The notes beneath the pieces are model-generated. The model saw only the letters and a list, made by a program, of their open reading frames with translations. It had not been told where the DNA came from and searched no databases. From Acanthochlamys bracteata (lineage: Eukaryota; Streptophyta; Magnoliopsida; Pandanales; Velloziaceae), in the NCBI GenBank assembly GCA_019914995.1, contig CM034135.1:8062501-8126500 (forward strand): a stretch of 64,000 bases of DNA. The letters are read 5' to 3'. A program made the position numbers and the translations under genes. Shown here one piece after another: positions 25,350-38,600 of this stretch (the stretch's first letter is position 1; each line of letters begins with the position of its first letter).

Positions 25350-26585
25350 AAGAGACGCAGATAAATTCGTGCATGTAAAATAAATGAAATAATTGATTTA
25401 ATAACATTGAAAACTTTGGTTAATCGAATTATGATTCAATTAATTTAGTGAATAATAAGTGTAGAGTCAAATCCTATAGTACTATTACCCACTTACAGCA
25501 ATTGCAATAACTAATCAAGGGAAAAAATCAGAAGAAACAAAAACATCGATTAACATTTGCCTGGCATTCATTTGAAGATTATTGCCAAAAAGGTTGAGCA
25601 TCTGCTTACACATTAACACTTGTACGAACATATTGTCAACAGTTTGCTACCTTGCTTACAACTAAGAGGTTCTATGAAATGATCATGTCAGGATTAAATG
25701 CAACAGTTGCTACGAACTCGATCGAACAAAGCGGAGTTCTTTAATTTATAGGCAACCATTTTTTTTTTGTGTTTCACAGCAGAGAGTACTTCGGCCATTT
25801 GATCTAGAAGACTTAAGGTATCCTTCTTTTGTGCAGCACCCAAGTCACCGTCGACGTGATTTCACGTATGTAGCCTGCACGTAAAACACACAGAATTGAG
25901 AGATCAAATCGCCTGTGTTTGTTCTTGATTGGCTTCAAACGTAGTTCAGAAGGTTATTAACAAATATGACTCGCTACTTCCTCAATGATTTTTGATATCT
26001 CCTTCAATTCATGTTACATCAAATCAAGAGATTTGTGATGCTTAGAGATTGCGTCTGCAATAAATTAGAAAATTAATTAGTAGACAGACAGACAGACATA
26101 ACGCGGGTGTATAATATAAATTATTAGGGAATGCAAGAGACTACTTTCGTGCAGAACATGCAAGAGTTCCATGTTCACCAAACAGAAGTAGCAAATCAGA
26201 ACTTGCTATTACCTCCACGCTAATAGGCTGTTATATGAGAATGTCAACGAAAATTAAGCTATTACCTCCAATATGCTTGCATTCAGTTTTTGCATGTAGC
26301 ATCATTTCAGAAGTATTTGAATATCTCTAACAAGGAAGAGCAAGAGCAACTATAGCACTTACATATTGCTAACAATCAATGAAATTCAGATAAACGCTGC
26401 TTCTTCATTTACCATATTAACTATGTGCAAACTAACAAGGATGTGTTTAGAAAGAAATCCTAGATTTAGAGATACAGGCAACCAACGGAAGAGATACACA
26501 AAGTTCTCTCTGCAACATAAAGTTAACATAAAGCTAAATGATAATCGGAACCAAAAGAAGAAAAAAAGCAACAGAAAATAATAGC
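25350..26585. other. Intergenic DNA between the O-fucosyltransferase-like and PCNA genes
   Basis: This should contain upstream promoter sequence of the gene to the left and the PCNA 3' UTR at the right. A short GACA run lies at about 26083-26098. I see no ORF of a known family. Confidence 0.5.
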
Positions 26586-28493
<1,908 letters not shown>

Positions 28494-28623
28494 CTTCAAT
28501 TGAGCGAAGAATTGGAAGCAAAAAGTTGAGATTTTTCTATGAATTTGTTCACAATTTCGGGAAATATCTATCGATCCGATTGATTGACTGATTCTGGGGT
28601 GGGTTTCGGATTTTTTTAAATTT

Positions 28624-28637
28624 ATTTTTATATAAGT
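28624..28637 (-). promoter_or_regulatory. TATA-like element of PCNA
   Basis: On the - strand this reads TTATATAAAAATA, about 135 bases upstream of the PCNA start codon and just downstream (in transcription) of the E2F sites. Placement is consistent with a core promoter. Confidence 0.5.
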
Positions 28638-28677
28638 TTAGGGGGAAAGAAGCTTATACAGGAAGGGAATGAAGTAG

Positions 28678-28703
28678 GCGGGAAAGAATTGATAATTTCC
28701 CGC
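28678..28703 (-). promoter_or_regulatory. Inverted pair of E2F sites in the PCNA promoter
   Basis: GCGGGAAA (28678-28685) and TTTCCCGC (28696-28703) are perfect E2F consensus sites (TTTSSCGC) facing each other across 10 bases, about 185-210 bases upstream of the PCNA ATG. E2F control of plant PCNA genes at G1/S is well established, so this explains the expected S-phase expression. Confidence 0.85.
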
Positions 28704-29792
28704 GCAGAGGGTTAGTTTAGTAATTAATAAACATAGGTGAAGGGCTTTCTGGAAAAAGATTCTTTTTAATTTTTGTTTAGAATTTTATATTTTGAGAAAG
28801 TAACCCGACAATACTGATTTATATAAAAAATACTTATTTTATCTATTGGTATTTTGGTATCGTATTATTTTTGCATTATATTATATTATCTATTAAATGT
28901 AAAGTTTGTTTTAAATATGAAGTAAATGAGAATCGACATCTATGCAAGTAATTGGTTTATATAATTAGGAGCAATTGATTATCTTTTAAAAATAATAATT
29001 GTCTATCCATTTAAGTCCTACTTGCTTCAGAATGGTCATGAAGAGTATTTATTTTATTATGCTTTTGGAAAATTCTAAGAAAAAAGTAAGATTAAAGAAA
29101 TATTTCCCTAGATTTTGATTACAGAATCATTCAATTGAACTTCATTTACCCAAACAAAATAGGGAAGCAAAACAAAAAAAATTCATATATTAGTCCATTT
29201 TCATTATGGACTTATTTTAAATATTCGTAATTAAATTTCACAAAAATAAAAAATAATATTTTTTGAAAAATAAATTAGAATTGAAATTTAATATTTATAT
29301 TTTAATAATTTTTAAAAATGAGTTAAAATTTAAAATATAAAATTATATCAAAAGATGTACAAATAAAAAAATTAAAATTAAAATTTCATATATAAAAATA
29401 AAATTTTAAATTTTTTGTATAAATAAAATATATAAACTGTTTAAAACTTCAAATTTGATAAAAAAAAAAAAAAATTACGAACATTTAGAACTACCGAAGC
29501 AAAAAAGGAACCACAGAAGAATAAAAAATGGTGGAAGCGGAAGTCAGAGCCAAGCTACTGAACAAAAAGGTTGTCAAATGAGAATACAGGATCTTCTAAT
29601 TTCTTCCTGAAATGGCAGATTAAGATTTGCAATCCCAAAAAAAAAAAAAAAAGAAGTACAAATACTCCTCAAGAATTGCAAGCTCGGTAGCACTAGCTAC
29701 CTGAGAATACACCACCAGAGAAACCACATGGTAAGAGAAACAATCACAAAACACTAATACACAAACAGTATGGTCGAACACTTCTTTAAGGA
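28704..29792. other. AT-rich intergenic DNA between PCNA and the LIM gene
   Basis: From about 28750 to 29500 the sequence is strongly AT-rich with repeated AAATTTAAA-like words. The 200 bases before 29793 are probably the LIM gene 3' UTR. There is no coding signal. Confidence 0.5.
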
Positions 29793-32700
29793 TCAGGATT
29801 CTGGGACAGGAACTGTTGCAGTAGCTGCAGCAGCAGACCGCTTTATGGAAGCGCTCTTGATGAGATGGTTGTAGCTTCCCTTCTCTTTGAAAAGCTGCGA
29901 GAAATGATGCTTGCAGTACAGAATTCCCTCTAGGGCAGCGTAGTTTGATGGAGAGATTGAGCAACCTCCATGTGAGCATTTAAAGCACGACTTGTGGTAT
30001 GCTTGCCCTTCAACACTCACCTGCAAGAATTCAAATGAGACAAATTAGAAAACTGGTAAGCGTTTTGTTTTATAAGTTTCTATAAGTAGAATATATATTT
30101 TCACAAGTGAAGATTTATGCATATAGGTGATAAATAGGCATTTGAACATGCAGCCGTGTGAGGCTACTTGAGCAGCAGTCCTTGGAATCCCTAGAACATT
30201 TGAATTTGAAAATACGGAAAATTCTAAAATGTTGTGAGTGTAGAAGAAATGGTCCTTGAGGTCCACCCAAGTGAATCAAATTCTAAACATATTCATCAGC
30301 TAAATTTCCAAGCATATCAATCAATAGCAAAAAGTAAGTCGTTGTGAAATCAATGACAGAAGTTGGAACTTAACACAGCAAGCTCAGACAGCAGCATAAT
30401 ATCTTTTCACTTAGCCTTCATTACTGAAGGGAAGGTTCTAATTTAAACAAAATTCCATCATGTTGCTTGCCAAGTAGGACAGTTCTTTCACAAAGAATGG
30501 TTATACTGTCCTTTGTGATTTCAACTACTTCTGTCAATTTCAGTGTGCAAATTGCCCTCTAGCAGAGATATTTCAAGAAATAAGCCACGTTTAGATGTCT
30601 CCTAAGCTCGCTATGCCAACATCAGATGATGTATTAAATAAAATGATCCACCTAAAAGCCTACTATTAATAGAAAAAAAGATCTAGAAAGTTCAATGTTC
30701 ATGTTCATGAAGCTAAGATACACATGATGAATCTGCTTTATAAAAGTTTTCTAATCGGTCTTTAATGAAAGTCAACTACATTTTAGAGCCCTATCACCTG
30801 GTGTAGCATTTACCTTACACTGTAAGCAAGCAATTGAAATACACATCTCACAGGTATATTATCATAACTGGATAATGAAGAGAGGCAACAATTACAGAAA
30901 CAGCGAGGTTCTTCCAGGGAAGTACGCACAAATTAATATTAGGAAAATTTCAAAATAATGAGTAGTCAAACCACAAAGCAATTTGGGATGTAGAACACAA
31001 CCTTTTCAAGTGGATATACTGTTTTGCTGCAGGTGGCACACTTGTCTTGGGTACCAGAAAACATGCTTGCAGCCTTACTTGGCGACCTTGTCTGTAAAGA
31101 ATGCAAGTACATCAGCGTTTAAGGATCTCAGTGCATTAACATGCTCAAAAGAAAGGGAAAGCATTAATCGATTTGTATGTTGAGCTTACCAATTCTGCAG
31201 CTGACTTGCCAGACTTTGCAGCTGCCAAAAGCAAAAGCAGAATCATAAGAAAATGGCACAAAGCAATGACATTATCATATATCACACAAAGGAAAGGTAA
31301 ACACTATGGAGGATCTCACGTGATTGGAAATTCTTGTTGAAGCTTCCAGTCTCCTTAAAAAGTTGTTCAAAATGAGGCTTGCAATAAAGGACACCTTCCA
31401 TCGAGGAATAGTTACTAAGCTGATGATATGAAAGACAAAGCTATCAGAAACAACTTTACATGATCGGATGATTACTGCAGGTTGAACTGCGAAATTCAGC
31501 AAACATAAGCGAACTTGTATAGTCGGTAAATGCACATGCATATTGGAGACAAACTTTGCAGGAATACCATAAAAATTTCAGAAGCTCTTTTATCTTTCCA
31601 CAGCATGTTTCTCTCACCTAGTCAACAACCTCATAGATAAACAAATCAAGCTAAACCAGGCTTGATAAAAATTTCCCTGTTAGACAATTTCAGGAATGCC
31701 ACTCTGTCATCTCACATCTAAACCAGGCTCCATGTGTGAAGTCATATACTTATAATAATTTCCCTGTTAGACAATTCACAACTACACTACAAACACACAA
31801 AAAGGAAAAGTATGAAAAAAATAATGATAAAGGTAGTAGCAAAAACAAACATTGTCAGGAGAACCCCAGATGGCATCTAAAAGTTATCTAAGAAAAATGA
31901 TCAATCGACTTCATTAACAAAAACACTTGAAAGAGATACCAGAAAAAGAATTCAAAGATTGTGCCCTGAAAGCAACCTAACTTTCATAACAGATTACACT
32001 TCAAATCCATAACCTGCTCAGACATTAGCATTTCAAAACGTAAACTCATAAATCAAAAACTTCAAAACCTTTTCAGAGAAATTCGAATAATAATAATAAA
32101 AAAAACTACAGAGTCCCTAAAACTTCTATAACCATAAATCTTCGTAACAAATTGGCAGCTAGCTTGCAAAATAACCTAAACGACAATAACAATCCTCTGA
32201 CGCGGACTTAAAGCACAGCTATGAGAAAATTCGGTCAGGGATTTCAACCGGACTGCTCACAAAATTCTCAAACAAATCTTTCACATAAATTACCAGAACA
32301 AGAAACAAAGATCAAAACCACATTATTCCCAGAACTAAATTGCATATAAAATATCTCTCTTTTAATACTCACCAGCACAGAACGAAACAAAGAAATTTAC
32401 AACATTACTCAAATTTCCAGCAAAAAGATAAAAAAAACAAAAGAAAAATCAACTGATTTGGTTTAATAGTGTGATTTCTACACTAATCAAAAGTAAATTT
32501 TGATTACTTTGTAGAGTACCTTTAACACTCAAGAACAAACGAAATCTACAACATTACTCAAATTTCCATCAAACAAATTCCCAAAAAAAGGGGGAGAAAA
32601 TTCAAGAAAACAGCTGATGGATGGGTTCAATAGGTGAAAATGGAATTTTGATTGGAATCACCTTGAGTGTTCCCTTGCAGTGGGAGCATTTGAAGCAACA

Positions 32701-32796
32701 CTTGTGATAAACAACACCATCGGCCGTAAGCTGGTCCATCAGATACACCGCCCTCTCGCAAACTTTGCACCTCTGCGATCCGCCAAACGTAGCCAT
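29793..32796 (-). CDS. Two-LIM actin-bundling protein, WLIM2 type
   Basis: Plant two-LIM proteins of the CRP-like class bind and bundle actin filaments and also enter the nucleus. The predicted protein is 194 residues from exons 32796-32662, 31419-31320, 31221-31190, 31091-31002 and 30020-29793 (585 bases, in frame). LIM1 begins CKVCERAVYLMDQL and continues YHKCCFKCSHCKGTLK into the next exon. LIM2 begins CATCSKTVYPLEK and contains YHKSCFKCSHGGCSISPSNY and LYCKHHFSQLFKEKGSY, which is diagnostic of WLIM2-like members. The Cys/His zinc ligands are present in both domains. The tail IKRSAAAATATVPVPES is short and alanine-rich. Exon 3 is only 32 bases and intron 1 is about 1.24 kb. No disruption is visible. 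Confidence 0.93.
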
Positions 32797-33048
32797 TCTC
32801 CACTGTCGATCGTCGTTCCAACCGCCCTAGTCGATCGTTTCTCACAGGAGCCACAGAGAAAGAGAGATCGCTGGTTTCTTTGTTGTATTTGAATGAGGAG
32901 AAGAAGAAATGAAAAGCAACCAATAGAAATGGAGAGCTGTCTGAAAACTGTAATGATGATGGAAACAATAGGATCTGCACTTTGAGGTGAAACACAAGTA
33001 CACTTAAATAATCCATTCACAAATTGCCATCTGTCTATGTTTAACCGA

Positions 33049-33060
33049 TCTATATAAGAG
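33049..33060 (-). promoter_or_regulatory. Possible TATA box of the LIM gene
   Basis: On the - strand this reads CTTATATAGAT, about 255 bases upstream of the ATG at 32796. It is a plausible core promoter element if the 5' UTR is about 220 bases. Confidence 0.35.
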
Positions 33061-35213
33061 TCTACCTTTTCAAAGCAGAGTCTACACTATAAGAGTATCG
33101 ATTTTTATGACTTTATATTGCATAAAATTTATTAAGACGAAACATTCGTTCTAAATAAATATAAAAAGTTTAAATATTTTAAAAACCAATTTTTGTATTC
33201 AGTTAAATATATTATAAAAAAGATTTTATAAATAAATAGTAAATTTTGTTTAAATAGTAATTAATATAAAACTAAATTTTTGTATAACTGACAAATATGA
33301 TAGTAGAATTACGAAGAACCAAAATAAAAATAAAAATTTTTATTAGGCATTTTTAGTTAGAATCCAAGTTTATGATATACTGTATTTTAGTTATTTTTTT
33401 GCTTTTCGTCGCTCTCTTTGAGTGTGCGTTATATTTATCTTTATAATTCATTCTTTTACTAAAAATTACTATCTTATTTTTAACAAAAGATACAAAAAAT
33501 AATATTTTCAACTATCTTTTATAAAAAGTAAAAATTAAAATTATTTTTAATATACTATTTATATAATTTATTTTTAATAATTATTTTTTGATAACTTATT
33601 GTTTATAAAAGAATACACAGAATCTTGAGCCCCAGTTAAATTAATTAGTATATTAGGTAATGATAATCTCTCTAAAAGTGTATTGAACCCGTTATCAATC
33701 AAGTGCATCTGTATCGTGCGTGTAATCTTTATTTAAAATTTAAATAAGAACAGAGTAGCAGTTGTTTCTGGGTGCGTTTGTCGCAGTTTATTATAAACGA
33801 TTTATCAATTTTTTTTATTTTATATTTTTAATATATATTTTATAAATATATAAAAAATTTTATTTAAAAATTTAGAAATTACAAAAAACTTCTATAGAAT
33901 GAAATTTTCTTATTATATATTTTTATTAATTTTTTAAAAATAAAAAAATAAAACTTATTTTTCGAAAAAATAAAAATATTTTTTATTTTAAAAAAATTTT
34001 ATTTCATAATCAGACGTTCCCTCTATCAAACAAAAAAAGAAAAAAAAATGTCTGCATGGCACGTCCTCCAAAATATTTTATTTAGTTTGCTTTTTTCTCT
34101 AAATAACAGCGCCACCATAATGTTCTCCTTCTGTTCATCCACTACCACATATACGTCCGCAGTGGGCTAACTATAGGCCTACAATAAGCCCATTTAATAG
34201 TAAGATCCAACGCCAATATTCCTGTTGGCCCATGTAGCTTACTTCCGCTTTTTGATTTTTTTTTTTTTTTGGATTTCTTTTTGAATATATAGCAATAGCA
34301 AATAGGTGTGTATAAGATATATATGAATAACTCAGGGGTATCTCAGAGTGTTTTGAAAAATATTTTTCTAAATAAAAAGTATTTTTATTTTATTTTGATA
34401 AATATATATATTTTTAAATTAAGCAATAATAAAATTTTATAATATAAAATTAATCTATATATTTTTTAATTTTTAAATAAATTTTATAATATATTATAAA
34501 AAATTTATAAACACATATGAAATAAAAAATTAAAAAAATATTTTTAAAACGCAGACGCCGCCTCAGAAATACTGTAGTGTTAAAGACTGGATACACCAAT
34601 GCTCAAAATGCTGTAGGTCTTCAACTGACCGATTCCTTTGCAACATAAGGCTTCTAATATTCTCCTTCCAAAAAATAAGGTTTCTTATTGACCTGATCTT
34701 GCGAAAGTCCCAAGTATATATACTCCTTTGAGTCCAACCGACAACTTCTTGTTGTCGTACTACTACTGCAGTTCTACTGCTACCGTTCCGATTCTCTGAG
34801 TAATCTTTTCTCTTCTGAAAATTTTTGTTCTGAAGAATTCCTTCTGAAAATTTTCTTCTGGATTTTGTTTTGGATCTCGATCGATGGTTGGGCAAGGATC
34901 ATATTCGGACATATTTTTCTACTTATTTCTCTTTGTATGTTTCTTACATTCATGAAGTATACTGTTTTTTACTTTTTATTTTTATTTTTTTGAGAGTGAG
35001 GGGGAGACGAGACTGCATGCATTGCTCAAAGTATACAATAATATATGACATACAATAGTGACAATCTTTTTCTGGTACGACCAATCTGAAACTGAATTAA
35101 GATACAATTGATTAATTATTATGATAACCAAACAAAATTTCAAATTAATGACAGAAAATTTTTCCAGCAGCTACAATTGAAAGAACAATACACATGAAGA
35201 ATAATCTAAGATC
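33061..35213. other. AT-rich repeat-laden boundary between housekeeping genes and NLR cluster
   Basis: Nearly all of this is A/T-dominated low-complexity sequence. Two segments look like MITE-type elements: about 33771-34016 and 34344-34558. Short open frames here (for example 34563-34895 on the - strand) have no recognisable family and lie in simple sequence. The interval marks the change from intact single-copy genes to repeats and pseudogenes. Confidence 0.5.
34344..34558. repeat. AT-rich element with inverted ends, MITE-like
   Basis: The left end (GTGTTTTGAAAAATATTTTT) and the reverse complement of the right end (GCGTTTTAAAAATATTTTT) match at most positions, and the interior is almost pure A/T. 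It fits the same non-autonomous transposon type seen at 46850-47108. A target duplication is not clear. Confidence 0.4.
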
Positions 35214-35425
35214 CTAGAGTGACTGGAACGCACGCCTCAAATGAAGATTGAGCTCCTCATTATTCTCAGCACTACTGCTACTCGTCAAAATCCATTCCCA
35301 TTCCTCTTCATGCATACGGATCTTAAGATGTCCGTTTCTGACGATTTCGGGCCCGAAAGGGAGCTTCTGCAAACTCTCACAATCACGTATCTTTAGAAGC
35401 TTAGAGAAGAGAAACTGTAATCACC
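35214..35425 (-). pseudogene. NLR D: orphan 3' end of a CNL gene
   Basis: On the - strand the end of an LRR region can be read: LLKIRDCESLQKLPFGPEIV, then NGHLKIRMHEEEWEWIL, ending LRRAFQSL and TAG. It aligns with the last 65 or so residues of NLRs A, B and C, which end YYQRAFQSL. Upstream the frame is shifted and stopped, and no NB-ARC or other LRR follows. The 3' flank (about 35062-35213) also matches the flanks of B and C, including the GACCAAACAAAATTT words. It is a duplicated and truncated remnant, not a gene. Confidence 0.75.
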
Positions 35426-35940
35426 ATCACAAATATTAGACATTATAAAATCACTATACAATTTAATAGTTCATTAAAATATAACAAGTTAAATGTGCAT
35501 TTACATTGAGATGTCAAAAATAAAAAAAGACGAACCATCACTCAAGAAGTTGGAAAGGTAACGGTTAAGAACTTTAAAATATCTCTTAGAGAATGGAAAG
35601 CCAAATGACTTATACAATTAATAAGAAGATAAAAAAACCGTTTAACAGTTCAATAGTCTTATTGGGGCATTATATATATAAATAAGAGGTATTTATTTGT
35701 AACATAGAAAATAAAAAAAGATCATTCACATATCAAGTGTAACACAAGAGTTTATAATTGTTTTGAATTAATAATTTTTTTGAAAGCTAATTTGTCTTTC
35801 CGTATGATTTTTTTCGTTTTTCTCTACGAAAATTTCTTATTTTTGTGATTGTCTTGCTCTTATCTCAGTTCTCCTATTGTTTACGCAAAATTCTTGAGTG
35901 TGTTTTATATTTTCGCTGCGTCTATCGACAATCGAACACT

Positions 35941-38075
35941 CTCAATATTTCTAACAAGCGGCATAAGAGCCATTGATTTGTTGCAATGACAAGCAAGTAC
36001 GAGATTCAGAAAATATCAAATCCATGACAAACAAGGTTGGAGGTGTGAATCTCTCGAAGTCTCTTACTTGTGTGGCGTACTGATGATGGTGAGGCTCTAG
36101 TGAGAAAATGGTGGTTGCTGTATGTGACAAGTCTAAACTCTCAGATGACAGAATTTTAGATTCAATAACTTCCTGGCATATGACTTTCAAAAGGAATTTG
36201 TTTCATAACTATGAAGTTATTTCTAAAAGTGCCGTGCGGATAGAAAATGACCTAGTCCTTGGAGTCGGTTCCATCAAGTTTATGGTAAATGATAGAGGAA
36301 ATGCACCACCAGTAAGGTACGTTATGTTTTTTGTTTTACGAAAAGTTCGTTATCTGTAGGATAACTGGATGATCGACTTAAATATGTTTAACGTGCGTGA
36401 GTGACACGGATGCAGTAGATATTCGTGTTGCATCGGTCAATATTAGAGATATCACGGGAGTGTGGCACTTAAAATTTAGGCACAGCTCGGAACGTGATTT
36501 GAAAATTCTCAGCGATCGGAGTTCCTAATAGAACTATCTGAGATAAAGTTACCAGTCTGCAGATAGTTTGTCACCGATGAGCAGCACTGTGAAAGATTTG
36601 TATGTCATTTTCAGTTTAAAAATAAACTTGACTTGTTTCACTCGTACTGAAAAATTTGTATGTTTCTAATCCGAAAAAAGTCGGATGTCTTTTAGGTATT
36701 CAAATTCTTCAAAATTCAGACGAAACTTGATTCAACAACAGGATTAAGTTTGAAAGATGCCTATGATATGCTGAAGATATTTGGGATATTATTTATAGGA
36801 TTCCACCGTTCATATGGTTATCTTCAGTATAAATGTCATCTTTTCGGAAGACCAATTGCAAAAAGTGACTGAAAATGATGATATAACGGAGAAAGAGGCA
36901 TCACTTCCAATGATGATCGCATTGGTACTGGAGGAGAATGATGAGAAAGACGATCGTAATTTAGAGTTTGAATCAGCTGATGAGCACATGAAAGAAGATG
37001 GAGTTCCAAGGCTTACATTTCTTAGACGTTCAACTCGCAAGAGAAACACACCTGAGAGGTATGAGGGCTATTTTATTTAGCTATCTCAAATGTGCATATT
37101 GTTTAGTCACATAAGAAGGAGAGATGTCTTCCCTCAAAAAAGCTCCGGAGAGTCCAAATGCGTCTTTATGGATGGAAGCTACGTAGGAAAAGGTTGAGGC
37201 ACTTCATAAAAATAGAATATGGGAGCTGGTCCATTTGCTTCAAAGCCGTAAAGCTATTGAGAACAAATAGATTTTATAAGATCAAGCGAGACAATAATGA
37301 TCAAGTATAACAATATTGTGCTCGATTAGAAATGAATGACTACGCCTAAAAGGAAGGTATCGATTTTGACGAGATCTTCTCTCTGTAGTACATTTGAGTG
37401 TGGTCTTAGCTCTATATGAATCATCGGATCTCCATCTTGAACAGCTCAATGTTACAACGATATTTTTACACGGAGAGTTTGAAGATGAGATATATATGAT
37501 CCAACCAGAAAACTTTGCCGTGAAATTGAGCTTAAGCAAGCAACGTGGTGTTGATATAAGAGATTTGATTCTTGTATCGGAAGTTTTGGATACAGCAAAT
37601 TTGTCTCAGACTCTTATATGTACATCAACAGATTTAATAGATGTGAGTTTGTCATCTTACTGCTGTATGTGGATAATATGCTTGTGGTAGATCTAAGCAT
37701 GAATCGCACTCAATAATTGAAAGCTCAAATGGCTAGTGAATTCGATACCAAGAATTAGAGTCGGTAAATAAAATTTTGGAAATGCAGATATGATGAGATA
37801 AAGATAATAGAGAAATTCGGCTATTTCGGGTTAATTATATGAGTAAAGTATTAGAATGGTTCAAAATGTATATGGTAAGTTGATATTTATCCAATTTTTT
37901 ATTAGTCTCAAACTATTTTCTTTATTATGCTCTAGCCAGAAGTAAGAGAACATAGGAATATCTCGAATACCATATGCTAGAAAGTCTAATGTATGTCATG
38001 ATTTACACTCGACCTGATATTGTACATAGAGTGAAAGTGATAAGTAAATTCATGGCATGTCCTGACATTGAGCTT
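35941..38075 (+). mobile_element. Ruined Ty1/copia retrotransposon
   Basis: Scattered copia pol pieces appear in order on the + strand. GGCATAAGAGCC at about 35955 resembles the degraded primer-binding region, followed by a gag start (MTSKYEIQK). Then come a protease/pre-integrase piece (LDSITSWHMTFKRN... at 36140-36300), a basic RRSTRKRNTPERYEGY motif (37025-37075), a reverse-transcriptase piece (VTTIFLHGEFEDEIYMIQPE, 37450-37510), the later RT piece near 37730 (QMASEFDTK) and TRPDIVHRVKVISKFMACP (38010-38060). Stops and frameshifts separate all of them and most of gag and integrase is missing. A 5' LTR probably ends near 35953; I could not find a matching 3' LTR. Confidence 0.75.
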
Positions 38076-38600
38076 TGGTAATTTCAAATTTTATAAATTA
38101 TAAAAAAAATTTATTTGAGAAAAGAAATAATTTTAATATAGCAATTTCAAATATAGTGTATTTATATTATTACTAAAAGTTCTATCATAATACTATAATT
38201 GTGTAATAAAAGTGTATATATAATAAAACTTTTAAATTAATATTATAATTATTCAATATAAATATATTATTTATCTATTAAGTAATATAAATTATAATAT
38301 ATAATTTATAATTATAAACATAACTATAATATAAATATCTTTGTATAATATAATCATCAATAAATTAATTTAAAAAATATTTTTTCTTATTTTTTTAATA
38401 TTAATAAATAATTATTACTAAATTAAATATTTTAAAAATAAATTAATATTACTTTCAAATACAAAATAATACAAAAAAATATAAAAAATTATTTCCAACT
38501 CACTTCTAATTAAAAGAAAACATAAAAACTCAACTGAATTCTAAAAAATCACTTCCTAAAAACTTACTTATAAAGCCAGAAGAACGCATCCTAAGATCTT
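38076..38600. other. AT-rich spacer between copia remnant and NLR A
   Basis: Very AT-rich low-complexity sequence. It would include the NLR A 3' UTR near its right end. No gene is seen. Confidence 0.5.

Noticed and set aside
26366..26571. Short ORFs on both strands downstream of PCNA
   Set aside because: Located in the probable PCNA 3' UTR; no motif.
34563..34895. 110-codon - strand ORF
   Set aside because: Lies next to AT-rich repeat; Arg/Lys/Ser-rich with no conserved motif.
36814..37080. 88-codon + strand ORF as an independent gene
   Set aside because: Its end (RRSTRKRNTPERYEGY) is a copia polyprotein motif, so it belongs to the retroelement remnant.
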